A stretch of 44,079 nucleotides of DNA, taken from positions 1-44,079 of the forward strand of contig DICX01000037.1 of the NCBI GenBank assembly GCA_002417825.1. The letters run 5' to 3'. Position 1 is the stretch's first letter. Each line of letters begins with the position of its first letter. The stretch is from Lactobacillus sp. UBA5815 (GTDB taxonomy: Bacteria > Bacillota > Bacilli > Lactobacillales > Lactobacillaceae). A program made the translations under genes and the position numbers. Below are positions 6,821 to 16,063 of the stretch, one piece after another. The notes under the pieces are model-generated. The model made no database searches. It worked only from the letters and a program-made list of their open reading frames with translations, and was not told where the DNA came from.

Positions 6821-9555
6821 GATTTGGACTCCTTTGAATAACTTAACCCATACTTGGCAGAATAAGTTAGCTGCCAATCACCAAGTTGAGTCGAAAAGTT
6901 TGAATCTAAAGGCAAGGCGAGCGCATCTTTCAGCCAAATACTTTCTTGCCACTCAGGAAAGTTTTTGATTGTCAGTGTTTCTAATCGATCGATTGCTTTA
7001 GTCACGTTGGGTGTGACGGCGTGAGGGATGCGGATGACTTGGTTTGCGATTTCTTGTGGTGAGACATCATTTAACTTCCGTCCGTCTAAAATATAGTTGC
7101 CTTTGTCAGTTTTTTGGATAAGGACCACTTCGACAGTTTCTTGAATATCACGAACGGCGGCTGCCACGCGTTGATCACTTTGATCGACGTTATCTTGACT
7201 ACGATCTAACCAGCCATGAATCGTTTTATGACGTGACGGCGGTGCTTTGATTTGAAAAGCTTGTGCTTTTTTTGTTTCTTTTTCAAGATAAGTTTGGAAA
7301 GAATCTCTTGCATCCGCGATTTCAGTTATTTCAGAATCTGTGGCTGGATCGTAGACTTGTTCGACTAACCGAGAAATATCGTCAGGCAGTACGATCGTTT
7401 CTGGCAAAAAATGATCAGTCTTCATCAGCAAATAATTATGATAGATAGCTTCGTTAGCATCACCATAATCACCAAAGTCATTGATTCCCATAATGGTCAA
7501 TTGTGGTGTTTGTAAGGCTTGAGGCCGTTCACGATGATGGCGGTGAAGACGCCCGGCTCTTTGTAAGATCAAATCGATCGGTGCGATATCTGTGTATAAG
7601 ATGTCGAAGTCAATATCTAAGGATTGCTCTAAAACTTGTGTTCCGATCACGATCATTTTGTCTGGCCGCTTGCCATTTTTGCCGATGGCAGCTTGCAATT
7701 CTTCCTCTAAGTTGGCGCGGTCAGTTGCCAAAAAAGCAGAATGCAAAACCAGCAGCTTGACTTCTGGGGGAACGAGTTTGGCTAAAGTTTGTGCACGTTT
7801 TACTGTGTTTACGATGATTCCAGCGATTCCGCCAGACTTGAGCTTGTCTAAAACGTCTTGAATGAGTTCTGAATTGGCTGCGTTGAAGCGTCTGACACGT
7901 ACTTTTACTGGTGATTGATCGCTTTGTCCGTCAAATTTTGAAACTTGCGTGATCGTATTGCCATCTAAAAGGCTAAGCAGCGGGTAAGCTTGATTGTCTC
8001 GCCATCCAGGAGAGGCGTTCAAAAGATGTTTGTAGGCATTGCTGCCATATTTTCCTTTTAAGTAGGCAATCAAAAGCGCGTTTCGTTTTTCTTTGGGCAG
8101 TGTTGCTGACAAAATGATGACAGGAACGTGATAAGCACCAAGCCATTCGATGGCTTTATAAAGATATTGATTCATGAAGACGTCGTAAGCATGGGCTTCA
8201 TCGATGATGACGACTTTACCACTGAAGCCGAGATGGCGTAAAAAGAGATGTTTTTGCTTCAATCCCATCAATAATAGGTTGTCGATCGTGCCAACGGTGA
8301 ATTTCGTCAAGATCGATTTTTTACCTAAAAACCAACTGTTGACGACGACTGCGCCGGCATCGTCCACGTTAGTTGCATCTGGCAGATTATGATAAGTCGG
8401 ATCAAAAGCAGCCTTGCCATGCATCAGCTTGATTGAAAAGTTAGTACCTTGCGCTTGGGCAATTGATTCAAGCCAGCCTTCGACGCGGTCGAACATCGCA
8501 TTCGTCGTCGCTTGCGTTGGCAAACCAACGAACAAACCGTCTCGATTGGTTTCGTAAGCCAGTTGTTCAGCAGCAATCAGCGCAATTTCAGTTTTGCCTA
8601 ATCCCATTGGCGCTTCAACGATCGCCATTCCTGGATCGGTCATGGCGCCGATTGCCTTCGTCATGGTTGCTTGAACTGGTCGAGCACTGAATCCCCAACG
8701 GACCTTATAGGGATCAGGAGTCAATGAAACTTTTTGCGGCTCCCATGGCTCACCTAAGTCCCAAGTCGTCATCGCATGTTGAAAGCGTGCAGTCATGTCA
8801 AGGTCATCCCACGATTGATCGAGTCGGATCAATGGAAATAAGGTCATGTTCCGATCCTGACTCATGTATTCGCTAGAAGCGAGCCAGTCCGACATGATCA
8901 ACAAGCCTTCTAGAATCACGGCCTCCGGTTGTGTGACCGATGGGATGTCTGTCACGTTTTGATAGCCGGAAGACTTTAGTCCAATGTTAAACAAATCTTT
9001 TTGTGATTTTTGCCAGGGATGTTGAAGTCCAGAGTCATGATCACTTTGCCAATAATTAGAAGTATAATTTCCGATTTGTTCTCTAGGAAAATGACTTTCA
9101 GGTTTGCCATGGTGACCACCAATGATGGCACTAATCGATCCTGGAACACCAAGTTTTTTTAAGATTACTTCACCAGCTTTTGCATGCGGTGATTTTCGTG
9201 GGAAAGATAGTTCAGCATCTGCTAATTGCGAAAATCCATTTCTAACTAAATTCTCAATCAATTCACTGTCTAATGAATGACTGCCATCATAAGAAGGTTC
9301 GGTCTGAAAGGCCGGAGTGGCTTTCCCGATATCATGAGAAAAGCCAAGAAATTTCACCAACTTCTGCATGTCTTCCTCTGACATGTTTTGTGTCAAGATT
9401 TCTCGCTGTGCAGGCGCTAACCAGTGATAAAACAGCCAGTTGATCGTGTTTTGTGTATCAAGTAGATGGGTGATCAACGGCAACCATCGTGGCTCGCCAT
9501 CTTCCATTTTTTTCTTTGCCCATAGGGCACTTTCTTCTGGTGATAAATGAATCAT
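6817..9555 (-). CDS. cas3: Cas3 HD nuclease-helicase
   Basis: A 912-residue effector nuclease. The HD domain is at about 20-230: H30, H74-D75 in GFSHDIGKAT, H124, and H148-H149 in GGHHG. The superfamily 2 helicase domain follows with Walker A APMGLGKT at 315-322, DEAH at 452-455 and the late motif QRAGRLHRHHR near 666. Cascade loads it on an R-loop, and it then unwinds and degrades target DNA. It is first in the operon, which fits the standard order. All motifs are intact. Confidence 0.96.
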   Translation of the reverse strand: MIHLSPEESALWAKKKMEDGEPRWLPLITHLLDTQNTINWLFYHWLAPAQREILTQNMSEEDMQKLVKFLGFSHDIGKATPAFQTEPSYDGSHSLDSELIENLVRNGFSQLADAELSFPRKSPHAKAGEVILKKLGVPGSISAIIGGHHGKPESHFPREQIGNYTSNYWQSDHDSGLQHPWQKSQKDLFNIGLKSSGYQNVTDIPSVTQPEAVILEGLLIMSDWLASSEYMSQDRNMTLFPLIRLDQSWDDLDMTARFQHAMTTWDLGEPWEPQKVSLTPDPYKVRWGFSARPVQATMTKAIGAMTDPGMAIVEAPMGLGKTEIALIAAEQLAYETNRDGLFVGLPTQATTNAMFDRVEGWLESIAQAQGTNFSIKLMHGKAAFDPTYHNLPDATNVDDAGAVVVNSWFLGKKSILTKFTVGTIDNLLLMGLKQKHLFLRHLGFSGKVVIIDEAHAYDVFMNQYLYKAIEWLGAYHVPVIILSATLPKEKRNALLIAYLKGKYGSNAYKHLLNASPGWRDNQAYPLLSLLDGNTITQVSKFDGQSDQSPVKVRVRRFNAANSELIQDVLDKLKSGGIAGIIVNTVKRAQTLAKLVPPEVKLLVLHSAFLATDRANLEEELQAAIGKNGKRPDKMIVIGTQVLEQSLDIDFDILYTDIAPIDLILQRAGRLHRHHRERPQALQTPQLTIMGINDFGDYGDANEAIYHNYLLMKTDHFLPETIVLPDDISRLVEQVYDPATDSEITEIADARDSFQTYLEKETKKAQAFQIKAPPSRHKTIHGWLDRSQDNVDQSDQRVAAAVRDIQETVEVVLIQKTDKGNYILDGRKLNDVSPQEIANQVIRIPHAVTPNVTKAIDRLETLTIKNFPEWQESIWLKDALALPLDSNFSTQLGDWQLTYSAKYGLSYSKESKS

Positions 9556-9661
9556 GATTGGATATCCTTAATTATTTAAATGAGATGATCAATGCTTCTA
9601 AACTACTTTATTCATTATATTATTAAATATATCACCTTTTAGCCTTACATAGCATATAGAT
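9556..9661 (-). promoter_or_regulatory. Probable cas operon promoter region
   Basis: An AT-rich stretch upstream of cas3. Read on the minus strand it carries TATAAT (9614-9619) about 60 nt before the ATG, and AAGGAT as ribosome site. I see no good -35 hexamer, so this is only a candidate promoter. Confidence 0.4.
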
Positions 9662-9706
9662 AAAAAAAGACATCAGCTCAATAATGGGTTGATGCTCTTT
9701 TTGTTT
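9662..9706 (-). terminator. Rho-independent terminator after the DUF3883 gene
   Basis: On the minus strand a hairpin of about 14 bp with one bulge (arms around 9666-9680 and 9686-9702) is followed by a T run, seen as the A run at 9662-9668 on the plus strand. It separates the DUF3883 gene from the cas operon. Confidence 0.65.
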
Positions 9707-9749
9707 TTTCTTGAATTTTTGTAGTTAATTATTTCTGTTTAAGGCAACT

Positions 9750-10982
9750 TTAATTAACGGTGACTAAGAAATTTTCAGGACTTAACTGACAATGATTTAA
9801 TAATTCTAGAGTAGTCAATTTAAAAAAACCAAATTGATTCATATGATTGCTCTTCTTGAAAACTCTATAAATAAGATAATTTTGAGGATGAGTTTTAGCA
9901 AATTGATATTCGTTCAGGCTTAAATGAAAAGGCCGATTCTTATCACCTAAAGTGGTTTTAACCTCAATAAAAAGTGGATGACCCTCTTGATCTAAAGATT
10001 TAATGTCATAACCGAGGCCATCTCCATGAATAATTGAAGTGTGTTCGATTTTTGTCTTATCTTTTTCGCAAACTTTGTCTTTTTCAAATTTTAGGACTAA
10101 CTTTTCACCGAAAAGTCCTAACTCTGATTTTTCCATTTCTTGTTCTAAGTAATTAGGCGTATATGGTGTGTCTTGTTGTTGTACATAACTTGTCTTTTCG
10201 ATGGTAGGGGTGTGGTGAGGCTTTGATTCTTCTTCAAGCAACATGTGATCAATATTTTGCTTTAAAAAATCAAGTACTGCTTTTTTAGAGGCTTTTGGTG
10301 AAGTCTTTTTCTTAACATCAACAGATGCATTTAATCCAATATTGATAATTTGTTCAAAATTACAATTAGGAAATTTGGCTCTTAATTCATTTAAACAGTC
10401 ATATAATTGATCAATGTTATTTAAAATGGTGGCATCATTAGGTAAATGGTGCAGATCATATTTAAAAGCTGCGATGTTTCCTAGCTCATATCCTTTAGGC
10501 AAGTTGTTTAAACTTTGTAAATCGATCCTTTCTTCTGTTTTTTTAGGAATGGAATTAAGCTTTTCTCTTAAGTAAGCTGATACTTGGCTAATTTTCTTTT
10601 TTCCTTTTTTGGTACCGTAATAGTCTTTATAAAAAGTCCATCCTTGATTAAAAGACAAAAATAAGTAGTCAAATTTTGTTGAAAATAAGAAAACAATATC
10701 AAATCCTTTTGTTGCAGTGTCACTAATTCGAGTATCAAAAAAAGCCAACCATGGGACTAATGCCCACTGACCCTTACCAACTGAACCTTTAATTTTTAAG
10801 TTTGGCAGTCGTATTTGTTTATTAAATGACTTTGGAATTTGATCAGTCATTAATTGATATTCGGGATTTTCTTTATTAAATTTAATAAAACGACGTAATT
10901 TTGCTGTATTTGGATAATGGCTAGCAAACTTGATGAGTTGCTGTTGCAATTCATTATTTTTTTCGATAGGCTTATTTTTCAT
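9750..10982 (-). CDS. McrB-N-like / DUF3883 putative restriction nuclease
   Basis: About 410 residues. The N-terminal half, with GSVGKGQWALVPWLAFFD and GWTFYKDYYG, resembles the McrB N-terminal (DUF3578) DNA-recognition domain that often reads modified bases. The C-terminal 130 residues form a DUF3883 domain with GLFGEKLVLKFE, then GYDIKSLD and FIEVKTT, a PD-(D/E)xK-like nuclease pattern. I infer a defence nuclease, possibly specific for modified DNA. The ATG at 10982 has GAGGTG six bases upstream; an in-frame ATG at 11027 lacks a comparable site. The gene is AT-rich compared with the cas genes and lies divergent from the DUF4041 gene. Confidence 0.7.
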   Translation of the reverse strand: MKNKPIEKNNELQQQLIKFASHYPNTAKLRRFIKFNKENPEYQLMTDQIPKSFNKQIRLPNLKIKGSVGKGQWALVPWLAFFDTRISDTATKGFDIVFLFSTKFDYLFLSFNQGWTFYKDYYGTKKGKKKISQVSAYLREKLNSIPKKTEERIDLQSLNNLPKGYELGNIAAFKYDLHHLPNDATILNNIDQLYDCLNELRAKFPNCNFEQIINIGLNASVDVKKKTSPKASKKAVLDFLKQNIDHMLLEEESKPHHTPTIEKTSYVQQQDTPYTPNYLEQEMEKSELGLFGEKLVLKFEKDKVCEKDKTKIEHTSIIHGDGLGYDIKSLDQEGHPLFIEVKTTLGDKNRPFHLSLNEYQFAKTHPQNYLIYRVFKKSNHMNQFGFFKLTTLELLNHCQLSPENFLVTVN

Positions 10983-11162
10983 ATGGGACACCTCGGTAAA
11001 AGATAAAAGCTGTATAATTATACGCAATTAGCCTATTACCATTATAATAGCTAACATATCAAAATAATGAATTTTATATTACTTGAATTTTAAAATCACA
11101 AGAATGTTAATGTCATAGGTTAGCGTACTTTATTGATCAAAAAAATAATTAAGGAGTAATCG

Positions 11163-12650
11163 ATGTCAATATTTGATTTTTTGAATGCTACTGAATTTAA
11201 AACAGAAATTGCACAATTAAAAACACAAAATGGTGATCTGAAAAAGAACAATGATATACAGTTTAAAAAGTTTGAATCAGAAAAAGTACAATTAGAGTCA
11301 AAGAATGATGACTTGCAAAAAAAATTGAATTTAGAAATAAAAGCGTTGAACGCAAAAATAGCGCAAATGAAAGCACAGAATACCGATTTACAAAAAATCG
11401 CCAATTTCAAATTAAGCGCTCAACAAATAGCGCCATTTGAATTGCAAAAAATGGTTGATCAAAAAAATAAACAACTAATTGCATTCAATAAGCAACTTGA
11501 AATTAACCAAGCATTGAGCTCTAAAAAAAATCAAGAGATTGTATTTCTTCAAAATAAGATTGACATTTTACGTGAACAGACAGTTGATCTATCAGAAGAA
11601 TTAAAATATGAATCTTATGGCCTGTATAAGCCTAAATATGATTTTGCGACTGCCAATGGTTATCGTGAAAAATTACAAGAAATTCGTTCAACTCAGAAAA
11701 AAATGATCAGTGAAGAAACTGCAGCTGAAATTGTTGAACGGTTGACAATGAACAATTCTGATGTTCAGGGATTGGCCATGCAGCGAAGAAATATCAAGCA
11801 GATTTTAAGAGCTTTTAATGGCGAAGCTGAAGCTGCAATTAATAAAGTAACAAAATCGAATATTGAAACAATTGAAAAAAGGATCAGACGTTCGTTCGAT
11901 CAGTTGAGCCGATTGAACAAATCAAATCGTGTTCGTTTAACGCAGTCTTATTGTGATAGTAAGTTAGACGAGGCACGGTTGGCTTTAGAATATGCACTGA
12001 AAAAAGAGCAAGAACGTGAAATTCTTCGAGAGCAAAGAGAACGCGAACGTGAAGAAAAACAACTTCAAAAAGAGATTGCACAAGAACGTGCAAAATATCA
12101 AAAAGATGAATCTCATTTTGAAAAAGCAAAACATGAAGTTGAAGAAAAAATTAAAGAATCTAGTGTACCTTCAGAAGTGGCAGCTCTTAAAAATGAACTT
12201 TTAAAATTACAAGACAAATTGACTGATATTCAAAACAAGAAAGAAAAGCTAACTGATCGTGCACAAAATCCAACTGCAGGTTATGTTTACATTATTTCAA
12301 ACGTTGGTTCATTTGGACAAGACGTCTATAAAATAGGAGTAACAAGAAGATTAGATCCCATGGATCGAATCAATGAACTAGGCAGTGCCTCAGTGCCATT
12401 CAAATTCGATGTTCATGCACTTATTTTTAGTGATGATGCGTTTAAACTAGAAGCTGAACTTCACAACTATTTTGATCGAAAAAGAGTCAATCGGGTCAAT
12501 AAACGCAAAGAATATTTTAAAATTACGATGCAAGATATCAAATCGGTTTTAGCCCAACATCAAGAATTAACTTTTGATTTTTCCGAAACACCGGAAGCGC
12601 AGGAATATCGAGACAGTGTGAAATTGGCACAAAAACAATCAGAAATTTGA
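11163..12650 (+). CDS. Coiled-coil DUF4041 / T5orf172 (GIY-YIG-like) protein
   Basis: A 495-residue protein, start supported by AAGGAG nine bases upstream. Residues 1-140 are a long charged coiled coil. A DUF4041-like helical region follows (about 150-270), then a second Glu/Lys/Arg-rich coiled coil (285-370). The C-terminal T5orf172/MUG113 domain (about 375-475) has the GIY-YIG pattern: GYVYIISN, YKIGVTRR, a conserved Glu in KLEAELHNYF and KEYFKI. Such proteins occur in phage genomes and defence islands; the cellular role is not established. I infer DNA cleavage or binding with oligomerisation through the coils. AT-rich composition suggests acquisition together with its divergent DUF3883 neighbour. 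Confidence 0.75.
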   Translation: MSIFDFLNATEFKTEIAQLKTQNGDLKKNNDIQFKKFESEKVQLESKNDDLQKKLNLEIKALNAKIAQMKAQNTDLQKIANFKLSAQQIAPFELQKMVDQKNKQLIAFNKQLEINQALSSKKNQEIVFLQNKIDILREQTVDLSEELKYESYGLYKPKYDFATANGYREKLQEIRSTQKKMISEETAAEIVERLTMNNSDVQGLAMQRRNIKQILRAFNGEAEAAINKVTKSNIETIEKRIRRSFDQLSRLNKSNRVRLTQSYCDSKLDEARLALEYALKKEQEREILREQREREREEKQLQKEIAQERAKYQKDESHFEKAKHEVEEKIKESSVPSEVAALKNELLKLQDKLTDIQNKKEKLTDRAQNPTAGYVYIISNVGSFGQDVYKIGVTRRLDPMDRINELGSASVPFKFDVHALIFSDDAFKLEAELHNYFDRKRVNRVNKRKEYFKITMQDIKSVLAQHQELTFDFSETPEAQEYRDSVKLAQKQSEI

Positions 12651-12663
12651 TTAAATGAATAAG

Positions 12664-12692
12664 AAAAAAACACTGCTTGAGCAGTGTTTTTT
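12664..12692 (+). terminator. Terminator of the DUF4041 gene (bidirectional)
   Basis: AAAACACTGC-TTGA-GCAGTGTTTT is a perfect 10-bp stem with a tetraloop and a T tract on both strands. It begins 14 nt after the DUF4041 stop and can also serve the converging SRPBCC gene. Confidence 0.9.
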
Positions 12693-12760
12693 GCTTTTTC
12701 ATTAATTGATATTGCCAATCAAGCTTATTTATTGCTGTAAGGTGATTAATCTCATGACCT

Positions 12761-13192
12761 TCAGTTGCTTTTATTTGACCAGTGTTCTGCGATGGCTGCC
12801 AATACTTGTAAATTTTCCAAAAATGCGCGTTTGGCAATCGGCTTGAACCACATGATCGGCGAAGCTAGCCATGTATCCGTGTCTATTGAAACGTGCTGCT
12901 TGATCGTCGTGGTATCACTGTCGCTGATCAAGTCGAATTTAACAAGATAGGAAAGCCGGTCACCATGAATATAATAATCGACAGAATCTTGATTTCTGGA
13001 GATCGTCAGTGTTTCTGTTTTGTTGGCGGCATCGCCAGCACGAAGAATTTGATAGCCATTGGATTTATCTTGTGGATAAACGACTTGAATCTCGGAATCC
13101 CAGTGCATCAGCTGCTTAGGGTCTAATAAAATTTCTAAAATCGTCGTTTTGTCCGTATTAACAGTGATGGTGTTGGTAAAAAAGTTTTGCAT
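12761..13192 (-). CDS. SRPBCC-family (START-like) protein
   Basis: A 143-residue protein with the SRPBCC layout: an N-terminal strand (FFTNTITVNTDKTTILEILLDPKQLMHWDSEI), a central beta sheet and a C-terminal helix (PIMWFKPIAKRAFLENLQVLAAIAEH). These folds form a hydrophobic cavity for small ligands; the ligand here is unknown. It follows the XRE regulator on the same strand after 78 nt, so the two may share a transcript. Confidence 0.7.
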   Translation of the reverse strand: MQNFFTNTITVNTDKTTILEILLDPKQLMHWDSEIQVVYPQDKSNGYQILRAGDAANKTETLTISRNQDSVDYYIHGDRLSYLVKFDLISDSDTTTIKQHVSIDTDTWLASPIMWFKPIAKRAFLENLQVLAAIAEHWSNKSN

Positions 13193-13270
13193 AGGTGTGT
13201 CACCCTCCTTATAAGATGACTACAGCATATCCAAAACGGGCAAAATCGAATAATCAGAATACTGATATTG

Positions 13271-14095
13271 TTATCGTTTATAGACTTTTTCGTTGAAGAG
13301 TGTTGAGAGAAAATCAGATCGTGATTCGGACTGGGAACTTTTTTCGGTATCACCAAGTGATTCTGCAATTAACGCTATCAGGTAATAACAGTTAGCGAGC
13401 ATGTAGTGTGAATCGTGTTTGGTGATGAAATCGATGCCTTGAGTCACTAAATGGACGCTTGCCTGGTTTTTACCGAGAAAATAGTTGGCAAGTGCGGTTA
13501 AATAGAAAACAATATTGAGATTCTCATCAAAAGGCCCCTCTTCAATGTTGGCAAGTGCAAGCTTGACCTGATTGTCGACTTCGTTTTCTTTCCCAGATTT
13601 GGCAGCAAGATAAGCCAGTGTGGCTTGAGTCAATCGTGTCAATGACTGCTGAGCAGGGGTCGCACTCGCAAGAGATAATTGTAAAAATTGATGGACTAAG
13701 TTCAAATCAGGTTGATCAGTGCTTTGCAACTGAGCAACGGCTAAATAGTAATAATAAGACTGTGTTTGCGCATCGGTGGCCACAGTGTCGCTCACGGTAT
13801 CATCGGAGAGAAAATCAAGGAGTTGTTGATATTGATGATGATTGCACAGCGAAATCATCTGCTGATTAAAAGACGGCTTGTCGCTGATTGCATAATTGTT
13901 TGCCAGGCTCAAAGCGTCTAATGAAATCTCAAGTTGCCGGCAAAGCGCGATCAGGAGCTGTGCATTAGGGATGTAGTGATCGTGTTCAATGGCTGACAGC
14001 ATCGATTGTGCACAGATTCCCTCACAAACTTGTGTTTGTGTCAGCTTTAATGCTTTGCGGTGCTTTTTTAGAATAATGCCAATCGTTTCTGTCAT
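13271..14095 (-). CDS. XRE-family regulator with TPR-like C-terminal domain (RRNPP type)
   Basis: A 274-residue protein. Residues 5-65 are a helix-turn-helix (IGIILKKHRKALKLTQTQVCEGICAQSMLSAIEHDHYIPNAQLL). The rest is repeated amphipathic helix pairs (such as YYYYLAVAQLQS and LTALANYFLGKNQASVHLV), as in Rgg/PlcR-type regulators that sense short peptides. No small peptide gene was recognised beside it. AAGGAA lies before the ATG. Target genes are unknown; the SRPBCC gene downstream is the nearest candidate. Confidence 0.75.
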   Translation of the reverse strand: MTETIGIILKKHRKALKLTQTQVCEGICAQSMLSAIEHDHYIPNAQLLIALCRQLEISLDALSLANNYAISDKPSFNQQMISLCNHHQYQQLLDFLSDDTVSDTVATDAQTQSYYYYLAVAQLQSTDQPDLNLVHQFLQLSLASATPAQQSLTRLTQATLAYLAAKSGKENEVDNQVKLALANIEEGPFDENLNIVFYLTALANYFLGKNQASVHLVTQGIDFITKHDSHYMLANCYYLIALIAESLGDTEKSSQSESRSDFLSTLFNEKVYKR

Positions 14096-14234
14096 TATGA
14101 TTCCTTAATGCGTTGCGCGCTATTTTTCAGATGACTTTTGAAAAAATTGTATCATTGTTTTGCCCTTTTAGGTGGATCTCATGATCTAAAGCAAGCAGCG
14201 ATGATAATTGAATGGCTCACGGTTAATCTTGACG

Positions 14235-14268
14235 AAAAAAAGACACTGCTCACACAGTGTCTTTTTTT
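14235..14268. terminator. Bidirectional terminator
   Basis: A 14-bp perfect stem (AAAAAAAGACACTG and CAGTGTCTTTTTTT) with a 6-nt loop. It lies 50 nt beyond the stop of the DUF218 surface protein on the minus strand and ends that transcript before the XRE gene. Confidence 0.9.
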
Positions 14269-14318
14269 ATTGCAACATTATATGTCGTGATCATCCGCAT
14301 TTAAAAATAAACTTCGAA

Positions 14319-15929
14319 TTAGCGAATCTTTTTCTTGCGGTCCAGATAGAACAGGCCAACGAAAACCAAACTCGTACCGATTAAAGTCATCCCGATGCCA
14401 TGATCAGCTTCGCCAGTTTGAGGTAATTTATCCGTTGATTTGTTGGTGTTTTGATCAGAATGATGATCACGCTGGTTATTATCCTGATCATCAGCGTTGC
14501 CATTGTTGTTATTGTCGTCACCATTATCATTGTTGTCGACGAGAACGAGTTTCTTCACTGCAGACGCAAGTTGTGCGGTTGCTGTGTCGACTCGTGCTTG
14601 TGAAGCGTTAGGATCATTTTTTACTGCTTTTGCATTTTTTAAAGCAGCGACGAGAGTCTTGAAAGTTTCGGGTGTATAAAGCTTGGCTTGCAAAGTGTCA
14701 GCGTGATCGATCGCTGCGATAAGCGCGTCTTTGTTTGCACCTTTGACGGTGACTGTGAGGGGAACCGTACGCGTGATGCCATTTTCAGTGTAGGAAACTG
14801 TGAGGTTTTGCTTGCCGACTTTATTGGAATCAAAGCCCGTGATCACGGCTTGATTAGAAATATCGCGCTTGAAATCGATTCCTTTGTAGTAGCTCGTGAC
14901 TTGAACTTTAAGCTGACTTCCAAGTGAGTATGCTTGAGTCGTGTTGGTTGCCGTGATGTGATCCAATTGTGAAAGCGTCATCGTATCGGATGGAACGGAA
15001 ATTCCTAATATTCCGGCTAAACTGCTGACTTTTTGGGAGATCGATTCAACGCGTAAATCTGACCGGAGCCAACCGACGTTGTTAACGACTTCGATTGGAG
15101 TGCCGCCGTATTCTTGGGCTTTCAACAACGATTCAGCATAATACAAAATGTAGGCACGTCTTAAGTGGTATTCACTTGAGATGATCGTGATTTTCTTGAT
15201 TTCGGGATGCTGATATAAAAGATCGAAACTGAATTCTGCGTTTTGAACCGTATCTTTGGAATTATGTTCTACGATGAGCCGGTTTTCTTGCAGGCCGTGT
15301 GCAAGCAACCAGTCGCGCATTCGTATTCCTTCAGTCCAACCGTTTTTCTCGGCACCGCCAGTGACGAGCACGTAAGAATTCGGATATTTCTTGGCGGCAT
15401 CGAGTGCTGTCTGAAGCCGTCCGACCAGTTCATCTGTCATCGTGCCATCTGGATTGAGTGCGTAACCGAGTACCACGAAAGCGTGAGAGTTGTCGGTGGG
15501 TAGACCGTCAGGAGCGGTGGCGATATTCAAGTGCATCTGTGTTTCGTCCCATTTCCATTTGGTCAGGACTTGTTTATATAATTGAGCATCGCTTTTAGAA
15601 TAAGTTTGTAATCGTGCAAGCGTGGCTTCGATATCTGTGGTTGGATCCAGCGTCCAGTTGCTATTGTCTGCGATTTGGAAGTATCCCAGCAGGTTGCTTT
15701 CCAAAGTTTTTTGAGAGTCGTTTTCAGTGTTGGCGCGCTTGAGCGTTGAAACTGAAGCATGTGGTTCAGTTACTGTAGCTGCTTGTGTATCTGTGGAAGG
15801 GAAGATGCCGATGCAGAGTGAGAAAATCGCAAGCCAGAAGAATACGGGCCAGGGCTTTCGCTTAATGCAAACTCGTGATGATGAGGTTTGTTCGTTTGAT
15901 TGAGATGGGGTTGTTTTGGACTTTGTCAT
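14319..15929 (-). CDS. LPxTG-anchored surface protein with DUF218 (YdcF/SanA-like) domain
   Basis: A 536-residue exported protein. A signal peptide spans residues 1-50 (KRKPWPVFFWLAIFSLCIGIF, then TQAA). A DUF218 domain covers about 148-280, with HAFVVLGYAL, TGGAEKNGWTEG and SSEYHLRRAY. A bacterial Ig-like module follows (about 325-405), then a FIVAR repeat (405-470), an Asn/Asp-rich spacer and the sortase signal LPQTGE at 502, hydrophobic helix and RKKKIR tail. DUF218 proteins are linked to envelope biogenesis but their chemistry is poorly known. GGAGGC precedes the ATG. The 5' leader holds a cre site and other elements, listed separately. Confidence 0.85.
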   Translation of the reverse strand: MTKSKTTPSQSNEQTSSSRVCIKRKPWPVFFWLAIFSLCIGIFPSTDTQAATVTEPHASVSTLKRANTENDSQKTLESNLLGYFQIADNSNWTLDPTTDIEATLARLQTYSKSDAQLYKQVLTKWKWDETQMHLNIATAPDGLPTDNSHAFVVLGYALNPDGTMTDELVGRLQTALDAAKKYPNSYVLVTGGAEKNGWTEGIRMRDWLLAHGLQENRLIVEHNSKDTVQNAEFSFDLLYQHPEIKKITIISSEYHLRRAYILYYAESLLKAQEYGGTPIEVVNNVGWLRSDLRVESISQKVSSLAGILGISVPSDTMTLSQLDHITATNTTQAYSLGSQLKVQVTSYYKGIDFKRDISNQAVITGFDSNKVGKQNLTVSYTENGITRTVPLTVTVKGANKDALIAAIDHADTLQAKLYTPETFKTLVAALKNAKAVKNDPNASQARVDTATAQLASAVKKLVLVDNNDNGDDNNNNGNADDQDNNQRDHHSDQNTNKSTDKLPQTGEADHGIGMTLIGTSLVFVGLFYLDRKKKIR

Positions 15930-15971
15930 GTCTTGCCTCCATGAGCGAATAAATGCTGTTTTGATGACTCA

Positions 15972-15997
15972 CGTCACATTCAGTGATCAATGTGACG
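15972..15997 (-). promoter_or_regulatory. Leader hairpin upstream of the DUF218 surface gene
   Basis: A perfect 9-bp inverted repeat, CGTCACATT and AATGTGACG, with an 8-nt loop, 43 nt before the start codon. No T run follows on the minus strand, so it is not an intrinsic terminator. It could be an RNA structure or a protein-binding site. Confidence 0.55.
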
Positions 15998-16026
15998 GAA
16001 TCGAAAATTTGTGGTCGGTTAAAATG

Positions 16027-16047
16027 TTAAGAACTGCTCGTCATCAT
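16027..16047 (-). CDS. Six-codon leader ORF (MMTSSS)
   Basis: On the minus strand a very strong ribosome site, GGGAGGA (16053-16059), lies five bases before ATGATG and is followed by six codons and TAA. It is about 100 nt upstream of the DUF218 surface gene. Such a good site for so short a frame suggests a leader peptide. It could equally be the relic of a displaced start. Confidence 0.4.
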   Translation of the reverse strand: MMTSSS

Positions 16048-16063
16048 AAGCGTCCTCCCTCTA

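Noticed and set aside
5126..6877. Longer cas8e start at 6877
   Set aside because: The ATG at 6820 has AAAGGAG and the ATGA overlap with the cas3 stop, and its product begins with the usual family sequence.
11120..11410. Cys/Phe-rich minus-strand frame opposite the start of the DUF4041 gene
   Set aside because: Antisense of Lys/Glu-rich coiled-coil codons; no ribosome site.
15972..15997. Intrinsic terminator before the DUF218 surface gene
   Set aside because: The stem is perfect but no T run follows on either strand.
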